This document shows positions 10,857-21,864 of a DNA stretch of 55,383 bases, in pieces. The stretch comes from Nemertoderma westbladi (Eukaryota; Xenacoelomorpha; Nemertodermatida; Nemertodermatidae): NCBI GenBank assembly GCA_032718475.1, contig JAUCBJ010001399.1, positions 1 through 55,383 of the forward strand, given 5' to 3'. The notes beneath the pieces were generated by a model. The model did no database searches. It saw only the letters and a list, made by a program, of their open reading frames with translations, and was not told the DNA's origin. The translations under genes and the position numbers were made by a program. Each line of letters opens with the position of its first letter. The first letter of the stretch is position 1.

Positions 10857-12471
10857 ACAGTGTAGCTACCATGACGACGGCTAACAGCTGATGCTGTACA
10901 CGTGGAGCCTTTTCTTTGTTCTCTGTTCCTTCTTTGTTCGGTCGACCAATCAGAGCGTTTTTTGCCTCTGCGTTAGAGATTGTATATAGAAACTCGTGGA
11001 GTTGAGTCAGTATGTGATTTTGTCCACAGCATAGAACACCGGCTGTGGAACCTCCGTGTTTCAGTCTTTAGCCCTACATTAGTAGGCTTAATTATAGAAC
11101 GTATATCTGTTATCTAAACATACCATAACGCATGTTTACAATCATAACTGCATTCATAACCATTCATACCTTAAACTTTGTACTGCTATTTACTGTCGGT
11201 TATTCATTATTTGTTGATGGAATATTATATTTGGAATACTGATAAATAATCATACACCCCAATCTTCTTGATATACTAAAGGTTAGAGAGACCGGTTACA
11301 TATAACGATTGCGACTTACATTAAGTGGTTTGAAGTGAATCTAATGCTATTTTATAGGCCCTACATGTATTGTCGGTTGTTCTCCTTATATGTGACTAAA
11401 ATTAATGAAGGTCGGCAGATCAGTGTGCAGCATTGTGCAGTATTGTGTATGATTGTGATTGATAACAAAGCATCTCCTAAAGAATGCGCCATATACGTGA
11501 ATCTATAGCCATCCCGTTGTGCCTAGTTTAAGTCATAACTCTGTTTATATATTTAAAGCGCCACGTCCTAAAGGAACTGTTAATATTTCCCGAAAGTGAA
11601 TAATATTTGTCAGAGATTATATATATTGCGACCAGTCGAATAATACAGTAGGCCTACCCCGCAATACGGTTAGGCTTCCGAATCCAGTCTCCCGGGTATA
11701 TCCAGCGGGTGAATGATCGCGCATAGACTGGCTTCGGCTAATGTAGTGTATCAAATACTTGTCATAGGCTAAAGACGATCTATCATCTAAAAGACATCCC
11801 AATTTGGCAGGTTAAACTGCTAAAGGTCTGAAAGCGCGAACAATTTTAGAAATTTCAATTTAGCTAAATTCATTTTCAACACAACTAAAACTGGGCACTA
11901 CTACAGTATACGTGTACCCATGACCGGGTTTTTTTCGTAGTAGCTAGTTTTTGCTAGTTTTTTTTTATGTTCTATGTTATAATAGCTATAGTTTTGTAAA
12001 AAAAAAATGTTGTAGAACAAATATTTTTTTTTTTTTTTTTTAAATTTTTTAATTCCTAATAATACATCTTAAAATGGTAATCAGTTGCCATTGAAATACT
12101 TCAAAATATTATTCTAGAATGTTTTTTAATGTTTACAGAAGTTAGTTCACTTTAACCGTTTTCATTAAATAAAATGCCACGTCACGAAAACAAAAAGTAC
12201 TCTAAAGATCTAATTATTATTGAGATTTCCAACGAATTGTCAACGGAGGAGGTTGCATAAATTAGCACAATCGTATGGCCTTTTGCCAACCGGTAATGAA
12301 AAATATTTATTTGAACTGTAACCATAGCAACAACAACATAATATCTGGAATTATTTAATTAACTTAGATTGTAGCTGTAATGGAAATATAAAATAATAGT
12401 ATAATTTTGAAAAAATTTGTATTTTTTAATGTTTATAGATAAATAAACTATTTATTAGACATTAGACATTA

Positions 12472-14405
12472 GGGTGGTTTGAATAAAAACAAGTAAACAC
12501 TTTCACTTCAAGTAAACACTCGCAAACACTTCAAAGATACTTCTTGTGCTTGAATAAAAATAGAGTGAAGTAAAGAGTGAAGTGTAGAGTGAAGTGAAGA
12601 GTGAAGTGTAGAGTGAAGTGTAGAGGGAAGTGTTTTCTGGTTGATTTGAATAAAACGCAAGTGTTTACTTCTGTTTGAAGTGAACACTTCATAATACACA
12701 AGTAAGATCAAAAGGTTACTTTTGAAGCAAAATTCGCATATAAATTTGAAGGAGGTGATGGGTAAGCTAAGACCAGAAGTGGGGGGGGGGAAATAATTTT
12801 TGCAAAAATTTAGTAATTAGAGCCTCATGACTTAGGGTTAGGGTTAAATTACTGCTTTAATTATGGTTTGGGCCGGCACTATTGTAACCTTGCGAGGTCC
12901 ACGAGATCCGTTAAAACGTGGCACCTCTAGTGTGATATTCCCATTGTTATCTACTGTACAAGGTTGCACCGTCACAACTCCCTATCCCCATGACTATCGC
13001 GAGATTATCCGTATCTTCAAGGCCAGTGTTAAGAGGTTAGTCAGTTAAGAGGCGACTAAGATTGTGTACAGGCTGGTCCACACGGCCAAAGCAATTTTTT
13101 GCAAAGCGGAGGCGGCTTTGTTCTAGTGCCAAGCTTGGGGGAACCAATGAGACACCTCCAATGTTATATAGTGTCTGGTTGGAAATATGTGCATTGTACT
13201 TGACACAATGAACCCGACGTAGCATTCTTATGAATGTGCTTTCCAGAGATTTGGTGTCCTCAGCAGTTAGAGCCCTGGGCTTTACTACACCTTGGGTACC
13301 CATAGACCAATTTTTTGCTAGATAGTTTTTGCTATTTTTTAAAAAAAGGTTGGCACTGGTATAGAACCGGATCGGAACATGTTAGCAATCAATTAAGTTC
13401 TAGAACATTTTTTTCAAAAAAAAAATTAAATAGTACAAGGATCGTTATACAACCCGTATTAAAATAAAATTGAATTAAAAAATTGCAAAAAAATTGTTAA
13501 AATAAAAAAAAGTATATAATTTACATTTCTGAATAGTAGGCCACAAACTGTATTTTGACAGCCATCTCTACTGTATATTTTGTAAAAAACAACTAGCTAC
13601 AGTAGCAAATAATTACTAGCTATCCTGATTATCAAATACAAATTACTAGCTATGTTTCATAAATTATTTCAGAGAAATTTAATTGATGAGTAAAGTATAA
13701 TTTTAATTTTTTTACAAGCTAATAACATGTAGGCTACTAGCTCACACATAAAATTGTTAGCTACAGTACTTACAGTGAGAAGGTCAAATATTTATTCTAT
13801 AACAAAAAACCTCATGATAAAACCATTTTCATAGGATAAAAAGATAAAAATAATTTCTTTTGTAATATCTAAAATAGCTTTTTAAAATACTCGATACCGT
13901 GGAAAGATTGATTATCCCCAATCTACTGTACATAGGTGTTTTGGTACTTGTTTAGGAACATTTTTAATAACCAATATTTGTAAACTTTTTGTTTTTTAAA
14001 TCACTGGCTAATCCAAAAATACTAGCTATACCATGCATAACAATTAAATACATTTTTTTGGCCGCGTGATGTTCTAGAACATAAATAAATGTCAAAAACT
14101 GCCTTATTGTAATTGTTCTAAAATCTTTAATCAAAATGACCGAAATTTTAATAAGTTTGGGAATTGTTGTGAAAAGATCCTAGCAACAACAATTTCCGTT
14201 CGAATCCAACCAATTAACGAAGCAATACATTTATAATTTCCGATGATTGGCTGAAGTGAAGAGTGAAGTATAAGTGAAAGTGAAGTGTTCCTTTATTCAA
14301 GCGAATTTTAAGAGTTCACTCATCACTTCAGTCTTCACTTCTCTACTTCACTTTTCATAGAAGTGTTCACTTACAAGTGTTTACTTGTTTTTATTCAAAC
14401 CACCC
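12472..14405. mobile_element. Inverted-array (foldback-like) element with GAGTGAAGTG repeats
   Basis: The left end GGGTGGTTTGAATAAAAACA is repeated in inverse at 14376-14405. Just inside both ends are arrays of GAGTGAAGTGTA-type units (about 12570-12640 and, inverted, 14250-14375) and words such as AAGTAAACACTT. The layout resembles foldback transposons, whose termini contain short tandem repeats. I could not identify a flanking duplication, so the exact borders and single-element status are inference. A LINE piece (12950-13305) lies inside. Confidence 0.5.
12950..13305 (-). pseudogene. LINE fragment, reverse transcriptase C-terminal tail
   Basis: The minus-strand translation keeps RMLRRVHCVKYNAHISNQTL, the typical tail of endonuclease-type LINE open reading frames downstream of the polymerase. 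It matches the other copies at 19727-20245, 20480-21045 and 40585-41315. The 3' end is degraded and the (TAG)n tail is gone. Dead fragment. Confidence 0.75.
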
Positions 14406-14600
14406 AATAACTAATTTTTAATAAATTTTTATTTTTATTTTAAATTGTTCTAGAACAAAAAATATTTGTTCTAGAACATAATTTTTTTCCCAACAATAGA
14501 TAACATGAAATAGAATAGTTCTAAATAAAAGTAGCAAAAACTAGCTATAGTAAAAAAAATATGGTCATGGGTACACATACTGTAGTAGCGCCCTAAAACT

Positions 14601-15448
14601 GGTACCAATAACAAAAAACACTAGCTATGTAAAATACAAAACAAGTTACGTAATATTATTTTTTTTTTATTTTATGTATAAATGTGCCGCTGTGTGCTGC
14701 CATAAAAAATACTAGCTATATCAATTTCAATAAATAAGACTAATCACCAATAAAGTGTGTGTGTAAACCAAGTTAAATTACGAGGCGGTAGGCAATATAT
14801 AAACAAAGCGGTTAACGAAACGGCGGTGAACAATAAAACAAAAGAGCATAGGCGTAGACCTACATACCGTTAAAAGATTTGCAAAATATGGGTAATCAAA
14901 GCTTTCATATCATAGCTAAGTATATTGCAATTACAGTTATTAAGATACAGATACAGATATACGTAGTTGTTTATCTCTGTTCTAGAACACTTAATTTAAT
15001 TACTCCAGTAACAAACGTTTAGAATTTAATGTAATTTTTGGAATAGGTTGACTAATTTGTACTTGTATTTTATGCTGTAAAAAAAATTCCCCAAGGTATC
15101 CCAACTGGCACCCGGTGAATATTTACATTATTATTATCAGGGAAGACATTGAGAAAATAAAATTACGTGATGACCCAAGTTCACGGTCCTCCCTTGAGCT
15201 CTATTGAGCGTCTACTGGACTACTTCTGCCTTATCCTTCAGCAAATTAACCTAATATAATAACCTCGGCCTGCGGCCTCGGTAATTATACAGGTTAATTT
15301 GCTTCTGGAACGGCATCAGTGATTATTCAGTTTTATTCGTTTCAGGTTATTATTTCCGTATATTAACTCTAGAACATTGCAATATTGTATGTATATTCCG
15401 TTCTCGAACAGACAATAACTTTAGTATATAATAGCCCTTACAATTACT
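14601..15448. other. AT-rich intergenic DNA with one near-palindrome
   Basis: I see no coding frame. The only structure is an imperfect hairpin at about 15239-15303, with arms related by AGCAAATTAACCT and AGGTTAATTTGCT around a GGCCTGCGGCC centre. Further TTCTAGAACA-like words resemble the transposon to the left. Confidence 0.4.
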
Positions 15449-17425
15449 AATAATAATAATAATAATATATATTTATTTATATAGCGCCAAATTTACATCA
15501 TATACGTACTCTAAGGCGCTGACAACACATAGTACACAGTAATTAATAGTTCGTGACTGCAATAGCAATAGTTATGAAATAAAAAATCAACTAAAATAAT
15601 GTAGTAATTAAAAACCAACAATAAAAACATCATAAAATATAGTAAAAACAAACAATAAAAACGATCATCGTAAATATTGTAGCATATAGTAAAAAACAAA
15701 CAATAAAAAAAAAACGATCAACGCAAGCATTCCAGTGCGGGTTAAATTAAAATGTAATTAATGGCAGAATAGAATATAATGGCAGTGATAATGAATTAAA
15801 ATTAATAGTAAAAACAAACAATAAAAACAACTGTTATGGTGGACTTTTTAAGATTTAAAATATATTGATGTTAAAAACAATCGTGTATACATCCAGTACT
15901 TAAGTTAAAATTAAATTTAAAATTGAAAGTAATTAATTAAAAAATGTCAGTCGTCCATAAAAACAAATAAATAATGTTTAGTTTAGATTTAACTTCATAT
16001 GCACAGCGTAATATAGGACACTAGTTTACGTGGTATTCCAGATTGTACAGGTGAGTTTTTAGACGTTTCTTAAAAATGCCCACATTCGATGATTCGCGTA
16101 TGGCCGGAGGCAATGCGTTCCATACAGTTGGAGCAGCAATGGAGAACGATCGCCTACCATAATGTTCCGTATTGTAGCGAGGGGCCACGAGTAAACCCAG
16201 CCCGCTGGATCGCATCTCGCGGATGGGTACGTACGGAGTTAGTAAGTCGCTTAGATACTTCGGGGCACAGTTATTTACGCATTTCCAAGTTAGCAAGGCA
16301 ATTTTAAAGTCTATACGGCGAACTATAGGTAACCAGTGCAATGCTTTTAGGGTTGGAGTTATATGGTCCCTCTTCTTTACACCACATAGAAGTCGAGCCG
16401 CGGAGTTTTGAACGTACTGTAGTTTCTGAATGGATTTTTTTGGCAGACCGTAGTAGAGAGAATTATTGGCGTCAAGCTTTGATGTTACAAGTGCATGTAT
16501 AAGTATTTCCATGTTTTGTTTGTTGACGTATCGCTTTATCTTTGAAAGATTCCTTAAATGGAAGAATGCTTCGCGAACGGTGATTCCTATTTGCTTGCAC
16601 ATTGTAAGCTGAGAGTCTAATTCGAACCCGATATTGCGAACGTTTGGGCTGCACGATATTATGTCGCTCCCAATGGTCAGTACTGGGGGGACCTGCTGGA
16701 TGCCGAACCTAGACTGCAATAACAGGACTTTAGTTTTATCGGAATTCATTTTTAAGTAGTTTTTATCCATCCACTCCAGCACATCCACGAGGCAACTCTC
16801 AGTTACTTTTACAGCGCTGTTTAATTCAATTGGCTTGAAAATCAAATATAATTGTGTATCATCCGCGTAGAAATGACAATGTAGACCATGCCGCTTTATT
16901 ACAGCTGATAGTGAACGCGTGTATACCGTAAACAGAATCGGACCCAATACCGAACCCTGTGGTAGTCCATAGCGGAGGGGCTTTGCGATGGAATATGTAT
17001 TCCCAATACGCACCTGTTGCGAGCGCTCCGATAGATATGATACGAACCATTTAAGGGCGACGCCATCAATGCCAATGTCGTGTTTAAGTATCTGCAATAG
17101 TTTGCTATGTTCAACCGTGTCGAATGCCGCGCTTAAATCAAGTGTGATAAACAAACACACCGAACCATCGTCAATTCCACGAAGTACCGTATCAGCAACT
17201 GATAACAAAGCAGTTTCCGTACCGTGTAATGGGCGGTAGGCACTCTGGTAGGGTTCATGCAGACCGTTCAGATTCATGTGGTGCTTTAACTGCTCTACCA
17301 CCACCTTCTCAGTTAATTTGGAAATGTACAGTAAGTTCGAAACCGGTCTAAAGTGATTGAGTATTTCCGGGTCTAATCGCAATTTCTTTAGTATTGGTGT
17401 GAGAATTGCTAGACTTACTAGCTAG
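15449..17425 (-). mobile_element. L2/CR1-like LINE, 5'-truncated
   Basis: It ends at 15449-15470 in a (TTA)n-type tail. The 3' UTR contains a GCGCC...GGCGC hairpin (15483-15516) of the kind found at L2/CR1-like ends. Coding similarity reaches about 17425 and then stops abruptly, the usual 5' truncation from incomplete reverse transcription. The endonuclease part is missing. I could not settle a target duplication. Confidence 0.8.
16021..17403 (-). CDS. LINE reverse transcriptase, partial but open
   Basis: About 455 open codons without a real start. Reverse transcriptase blocks run in order: NHFRPVSNL near residue 9, GTETALLSV, the catalytic LDLSAAFDTV near 80, GLPQGSVLGPILF near 138, and the polymerase FYADD near 170. 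LKMNSDKTKVL follows. The C terminus has the conserved LHWLPIVRRIDFK and WNALPPAIR. Both catalytic aspartate motifs are intact. The family copies its RNA at a nicked chromosomal site. Missing N-terminal endonuclease makes this copy non-autonomous. Confidence 0.87.
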   Translation of the reverse strand, partial: LTPILKKLRLDPEILNHFRPVSNLLYISKLTEKVVVEQLKHHMNLNGLHEPYQSAYRPLHGTETALLSVADTVLRGIDDGSVCLFITLDLSAAFDTVEHSKLLQILKHDIGIDGVALKWFVSYLSERSQQVRIGNTYSIAKPLRYGLPQGSVLGPILFTVYTRSLSAVIKRHGLHCHFYADDTQLYLIFKPIELNSAVKVTESCLVDVLEWMDKNYLKMNSDKTKVLLLQSRFGIQQVPPVLTIGSDIISCSPNVRNIGFELDSQLTMCKQIGITVREAFFHLRNLSKIKRYVNKQNMEILIHALVTSKLDANNSLYYGLPKKSIQKLQYVQNSAARLLCGVKKRDHITPTLKALHWLPIVRRIDFKIALLTWKCVNNCAPKYLSDLLTPYVPIREMRSSGLGLLVAPRYNTEHYGRRSFSIAAPTVWNALPPAIRESSNVGIFKKRLKTHLYNLEYHVN

Positions 17426-17793
17426 TATAATCTCATAATATTTCACAATCTTGAATAATTCATCTTTGGAGTATATTACCTCGAAAAATCGGGATTATAC
17501 AGATATAATACTGGTTTGTTGCCCCAGCAACGTGTAAACAAAAAGCGAGAATTAATTATAACTATTTTTTTTATAAACGGTTAGGTTTTATGGGAACAGC
17601 GTGAAAGGGGGAGATGTGGTTAATTGGGAAGCTCAGTTTGGGAGGCGTGCTGCGAGAGTAATGGATTTTGGTTCATCTGATATATTAAATGGATAGTAAA
17701 TGGGTTTATTTGCATCTTATCCAATATCCATACACACACGCAGCACAGCAACCCTCCCGCCCAGAGGTTCCCATTCAACCTCCTACCCACCAC
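17426..17793. other. Intergenic or intron DNA
   Basis: No frame is supported. The stretch 17590-17760 has G-rich, pyrimidine/purine-skewed words (GGGAACAG, GGGAGG) near the WD40 remnant and may be intron. Confidence 0.3.
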
Positions 17794-18005
17794 CTAAACT
17801 CTGTTCCCATAATTCCGCACCGGTTATAAAGGAAATACATTTAGTGAACCCGCGACCCCCTATTAACAGTTTAGTACCATCTGTATTAAACGCTACCGAA
17901 TAGACTCTCCTCTCCCCTTCCATAAGAACCTTTATTTGGTCCCCTTTGAGGTCCCAGAGTTTAGCGGTCCCATCGCTGGAACCGCTAACAACTATTCACG
18001 GGACA
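17794..18005 (-). pseudogene. WD40-repeat exon, possibly decayed
   Basis: The minus-strand translation reads SGSSDGTAKLWDLKGDQIKV, then VYSVAFNTDGTKLLIGG and TGAELWEQSL, an unmistakable WD40 repeat (structural GH...WD core of a beta-propeller blade). A candidate donor follows directly (TTTAG|GTGGTG at 17794/17793). Upstream, AATAG at the exon start could be an acceptor, but its pyrimidine tract is poor and a TGA precedes it in frame. It may be a real exon or a remnant. Another WD40 exon lies on the same strand at 48492-48672; whether they form one gene is open. Confidence 0.5.
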
Positions 18006-19206
18006 ATTCCATCGTTACGAACCCACTTTCATACGCCATTTTCAAAATTAATTCGCATATTTAATTAATAACTTTACAATAAGAATAACATTATGTAATA
18101 CGATTCCACGCATGATTCATGCATCAATGCATAGTTTAAGACACACTATAGCCTTATTTATTTGATGTATTGCTTATATTAATTCGTACTAAATCATATT
18201 CATAGATTGTATAGTTAGTACTGTTACTGTTTACAATGACCAAATGCATACAGTAAATAAGAAAATCCCACAAACAAACGTGTTACCTTGGTTACCTTGG
18301 CCAGGGAAGTGACTTGGATGAGTAACAGCAATCCAATCAGATTTCCCATTTGTACTTGAGCAGTAGGCCTACTGCCGGTCAGAGCTACAGTAGAGATGAT
18401 CAGCTTCAGCATGATCTGCTTGGAGACAAGAGGAAACAGGAAGGTGCTGATATACCAGCCATTTATTCCTGAAAATTCTGCTAAAAGACACTCCAACGGT
18501 TCTTAGGTTTGAATTAGGTCTAGTAATTTACTTTGTTTTACTTTTATTTCAGGTTTAACCACCAATATAGTTGTGTAGCCGATATACAGATTACAATGTT
18601 AGGTGACACACAAGCTGAGCCAATCAGCAGTCCAGAGCTATTGTGTTAACATCCCCACCAAACTAACTGGTTGACCCAACGACCCTCTATGTGAGTTGAT
18701 TGCTATTAAATTAAAACGCTCGCATTGAAAGCAAAGAATTTGGCAGAAGAAACGTGGAAATACGAAATGGATTAATTCTAACGAGCCTCCATTTATAGTA
18801 TTAGTGGGTACGTAAATCTACCCCCGCTGTAGTTAACTAGCTATTCGACACAGTGGGGGGAATTATTAACCAGCAACCCAATGCCAAGGGGTTCTTGAGG
18901 AAATTAACGAATTTCTGGAAATTTATCAAGATTGGGGTGGGACCTGTCGGTTTTGGTAAAAGATACTATATGGAGTTACTGGGTGCTAAATATCTATTGG
19001 TCTATCTATCTACAGATAGCAACAGTTATAATGGGGAAAGGGGGGGGGGGGGGGCTATTAAATAATGTATTACTGTAAGAATTGCAGTATATTATAACGT
19101 TTGTTCCTGCGTTGAGACATCTTTATTTCTGTAGTAGTATTTACTGCATATTGAAAGTAATTTAATATATTTTAGTTATTTATTATTAATTAATAAAGTT
19201 GACATA
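18006..19206. other. Intergenic DNA, no supported gene
   Basis: A 90-codon minus-strand frame (18224-18496) encodes hydrophobic residues but has no motif, and a splice context is not evident; I do not call it. A poly-G run sits at 19039-19052. Confidence 0.3.
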
Positions 19207-19315
19207 ACTTACTTAACATATCTAACTTAACATATCTCACTTAACATATCTAACTTAACATATCTAACTTAACATATCTCACTTAACATATCTAACTTAA
19301 CATATCTCACTTTAA
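19207..19315. repeat. 15-bp tandem repeat CTTAACATATCTMA
   Basis: About seven or eight copies of a unit close to ACTTAACATATCTAA, alternating CTAA and CTCA, stand in a row. Confidence 0.8.
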
Positions 19316-19361
19316 AAGTTTTTAGATCTTTCTGCAGTCTGCTGTATGTCTATTAAATGGT

Positions 19362-19450
19362 CCCATCTTGGCCTAGTGGTTTAATCCATAGACTTCATCA
19401 TCACTGGAACGTGAAGTTGTGGGTTCAATCCCCACAATCGCGCCAGGGAA
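19362..19450 (+). mobile_element. tRNA-derived SINE head
   Basis: An A box (TGGCCTAGTGG, 19369-19379) and B box (GGTTCAATCCC, 19422-19432) have the order and spacing of the internal RNA polymerase III promoter. The T arm pairs (GTGGG/CCCAC), but the flanking seven bases cannot form an acceptor stem, so this is not a functional tRNA. The sequence after it (to about 19690) may be the SINE body; its 3' end is not clear. Confidence 0.6.
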
Positions 19451-19726
19451 ATTATCGTTTGTGCACAAAATGCTTTAAACGGATGCTAATAGGAAAATAA
19501 GTGGTAGGCTGTAGCGAGTGGTGTGTTTATTATATATTGTTAATTGGGGGTGCTAGTTGTGACCAGGCAGTCGAACAATGACGGTACGGGGTCTAACTGG
19601 CTGTAAACTTGGTGTTATCTTTGTGAACTTTATTGGCCTAACGACCTGCTTCAGAATATAATAAAAAGGTAATTAATAATTGTCTTTCAATGAGTTATTT
19701 GAAAATCCCTCCACAAACATTAAAGC

Positions 19727-20245
19727 TACTACTAGGATCGGCATGCTGCATTGCAGCTGCATTTTTAAGAATGCTGTGCCGGCTTATCGACAAAATTGCA
19801 CCGCCATAACTCCCTATCACCCATGACATTTGCTAGATCATCCGCATCTTCAAGGCCAGTGTCCTTTAAGATGCGTCTCAAGAAAGTCATGGGCTGTCCA
19901 CCATGCTTATTCACTCCATGAGGCTGCCAAAGTACTGTACAAGATTATGCACTGGCTGGTCCTCACGGCGAAAGCAATGTCCTGCAAAGCGGAGGCGATT
20001 TTGTCCTTGTGTCAAGCTTGGGGGAACCAATGAGACACCTCCAGTGTTATATAGTGTCTGGTTGGAGATGTGTGCATTGAACTTGACACAATGAACCCGG
20101 CGTAGCATTCTTGTGAATGTGCCATCCAGAGATTTGGTGTCCTCAACAGTTAGAGTCCAGCATGGACTCCCATAGAGGAGTACTGAAACTACTGCTGCTC
20201 TAAATAACCGGACCTTAAGTTTCCGATTAATTCTCCGATTAAAGT
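19727..20245 (-). pseudogene. LINE (TAG)n family, 3' fragment
   Basis: Minus-strand translation gives KLKVRLFRAAVVSVLLYGSP, SLDGTFTRMLRRVHC, FAGHCFRREDQPVHN and further the conserved tail. The 3' end reads GCATGCCGATCCTAGTAGTAG, which is shared with the 20480-21045 and 40585-41315 copies. 5'-truncated. It stands in inverted orientation to the next copy. Confidence 0.82.
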
Positions 20246-20439
20246 TACTACACAACAGTATATAAACACTTAAAGCTAAAGGGATTATCTAGGCCACATC
20301 TCGCTGCCTTGCATCCTTAAATGGTCCTACACTAGGACACCAGGACTATTCGCTGATACACCTTTGAAGGAAACTTTAATTGAGAAATCCCAAAAAAAAT
20401 ACTCTCAGTATCCTCACTAATCATACCACATCCATCTCC

Positions 20440-21045
20440 TGAACTCAGGGGCCTTGGATTTGGGGGTTGGGTAGAAGGGAAAGGCATGGGCATCCTTGAA
20501 TAAGCTTTCCAGGATTTTGAAGTCACATTGAATTAATCGGAGAATTAAGGTCTGATTATTAAGAGCAGCAGTAGTTCCAGTACTCCTCTATGGGAGTCCA
20601 TTGTGCACTCTAAATGCTAGGATACCAGGTTTCTGGATGGCACATTCACAAGAATGCTACGCCGGGTTCACTGTGTCATGTACAATGCACACATCTCCAA
20701 CCAGACACTATATAACATTGGAGGTGTCTTATTGGTTCCCCCAAGCTTGACACTAGAACAAAACAGCCTAAGCTTTGCAAGACATTGCTTTCGCCATGAG
20801 GACCAGCCAGTGCATAATCTTGTGCTTTGGCAGCCTCATGGAGTGAATAAGCATGGTGGATAGCCCATGATTTCTTGAGATGCATCTTAAAGGACACTGG
20901 CCTTGAAGATTCGGATGATCTAGCAAATGTCATGGGGTTGTGGAGGTGCAATTTTGTCGATAAGTCAGCACAGTATTCTTATATAATATATATAATGCAG
21001 CTGCAATGCAGCATGCCGATCGTAGTAGTAGTAGTAGTTGTAGTA
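20440..21045 (+). pseudogene. LINE (TAG)n family, 3' fragment, inverted neighbour
   Basis: This has the same tail segment as the previous entry but on the plus strand (RMLRRVHCVMYNAHISNQTL near 20655), ending GCATGCCGATCGTAGTAGTAG at about 21040. Several small deletions break the frame. With 19727-20245 it forms an inverted pair with a 200-bp spacer. Confidence 0.8.
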
Positions 21046-21049
21046 TGAT

Positions 21050-21560
21050 CCCAGTCCCAGATAACAGAAGTCATCCACATACTCAAGCATACCATCCTTT
21101 GAGCTTATTATGCTCATATGATCCAACATTTATTTCTTAAGTACTTTCAAAGTTAACTGTCCATATTTTGGTCTACTTGGAGTTAACATAAAGACCAACA
21201 CTTGAAGCAGCCTATTCTAAAGCGCTGAGGAGCCGTTGGGCTACCTCTAGTGATTCTGAGAGTAGTCTTAAGTCATCAGCAAAGTTTAGATCAGTTAGGT
21301 ACTTGGCAGGATTTCCTCGACTTCTGGAGCCAGTAGGTGGAGTTACCATCACCCCATCATCATTATGATGATCTAAGGACATGCGTAGAACATAGTCAAC
21401 CACAATAATGAGCAAGAATCGTGCAAGTCTATCTCCGCGGAGGACACTCCATAAAACGTATGATCTGGGTCACCATCAATGTCAAAATCGAGCCTAGCAT
21501 ATTGGCACTGCTGCTTCAACCGTTGTAGGCAGGTCGATCAGTATGCCTGTCTGCCCATGG
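21050..21560 (-). pseudogene. LINE (TAG)n family, polymerase core fragment
   Basis: Minus-strand translation has VVDYVLRMSLDHHNDDGVM followed by LNFADDLRLLSES, the catalytic YADD-type block. It corresponds to the region just upstream of the tails described above. The rest of the frame is missing. Confidence 0.78.
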
Positions 21561-21864
21561 ATCTGTTCTATTTTTCTGTGTGACTGTCGTATCTGCTCTA
21601 AAGAGCAATGGTAGTGGAGGTTATTTTTAAAATAAGAGTGAAAATTTAGCAAGCATACTCCTGATTGTGAGGCAAGAATGTTTCAAGTGTAAATATATTT
21701 CCTCAATTTTGTTTATTGATGCCATTCTTCTACTTTCATAATTTAATATTTTAAATAAATAATACTAATTAATTGAGAATTATCACCATTCTTCTTTATA
21801 CTGCATTTAAATTTAATAAACTGTTGAAACATATGGAAAATAAATGTTCTATTCAATTTAAATA

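Larger units (their letters stand above)
4166..11842 (+). mobile_element. BEL/Pao element B, plus strand, 5' part outside window
   Basis: The order is gag-protease (4166-6050), noncoding DNA with an internal duplication, a second broken reading frame (7703-9226), a polypurine tract (9297-9304) and a 3' LTR (9305-11842, interrupted). Its 5' part was separated by the insertion of element A and lies left of base 1. It carries the same pol deletion as element C. The bases after the 3' LTR are ATTTT; the partner duplication is not visible. Confidence 0.88.
9305..11842 (+). repeat. 3' LTR of element B, interrupted twice
   Basis: It begins TGTAAAGGCTTTTGCGGAA and ends GAAAGCGCGAACA, the reverse complement layout of the other LTRs. 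LTR sequence runs 9305-9384, then 10529-10638, then 10857-11842. The gaps are a solo LTR (9385-10523) and a hairpin insertion (10639-10843). Without insertions the LTR is about 1.2 kb, like its relatives. Confidence 0.87.
11893..14593. mobile_element. DNA transposon with inverted termini and TAAAACT duplication
   Basis: The left end GGGCACTACTACAGTATACG matches the right end in inverse (GGGCGCTACTACAGTATGTG), and both then read GTACCCATGACC. TAAAACT directly flanks both ends (11886-11892 and 14594-14600); counting one more base gives 8 bp (TAAAACTG). An 8-bp duplication would fit hAT- or P-like elements, but no transposase frame exists, so it is non-autonomous. The interior is very AT-rich with repeated TTCTAGAACA and CTAGCTA palindromic words. 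It contains a nested inverted-array element (12472-14405). Confidence 0.72.

Noticed and set aside
16089-17239. Several frames of 60-80 codons opposite the L2-like LINE
   Set aside because: They are shadow frames of the reverse transcriptase.
18224-18496. 90-codon hydrophobic minus-strand frame
   Set aside because: No motif, no clear splice sites and no second copy to compare; chance cannot be excluded.
19362-19450. Functional tRNA gene
   Set aside because: The A and B boxes are good, but no acceptor stem or normal anticodon arm can be formed.
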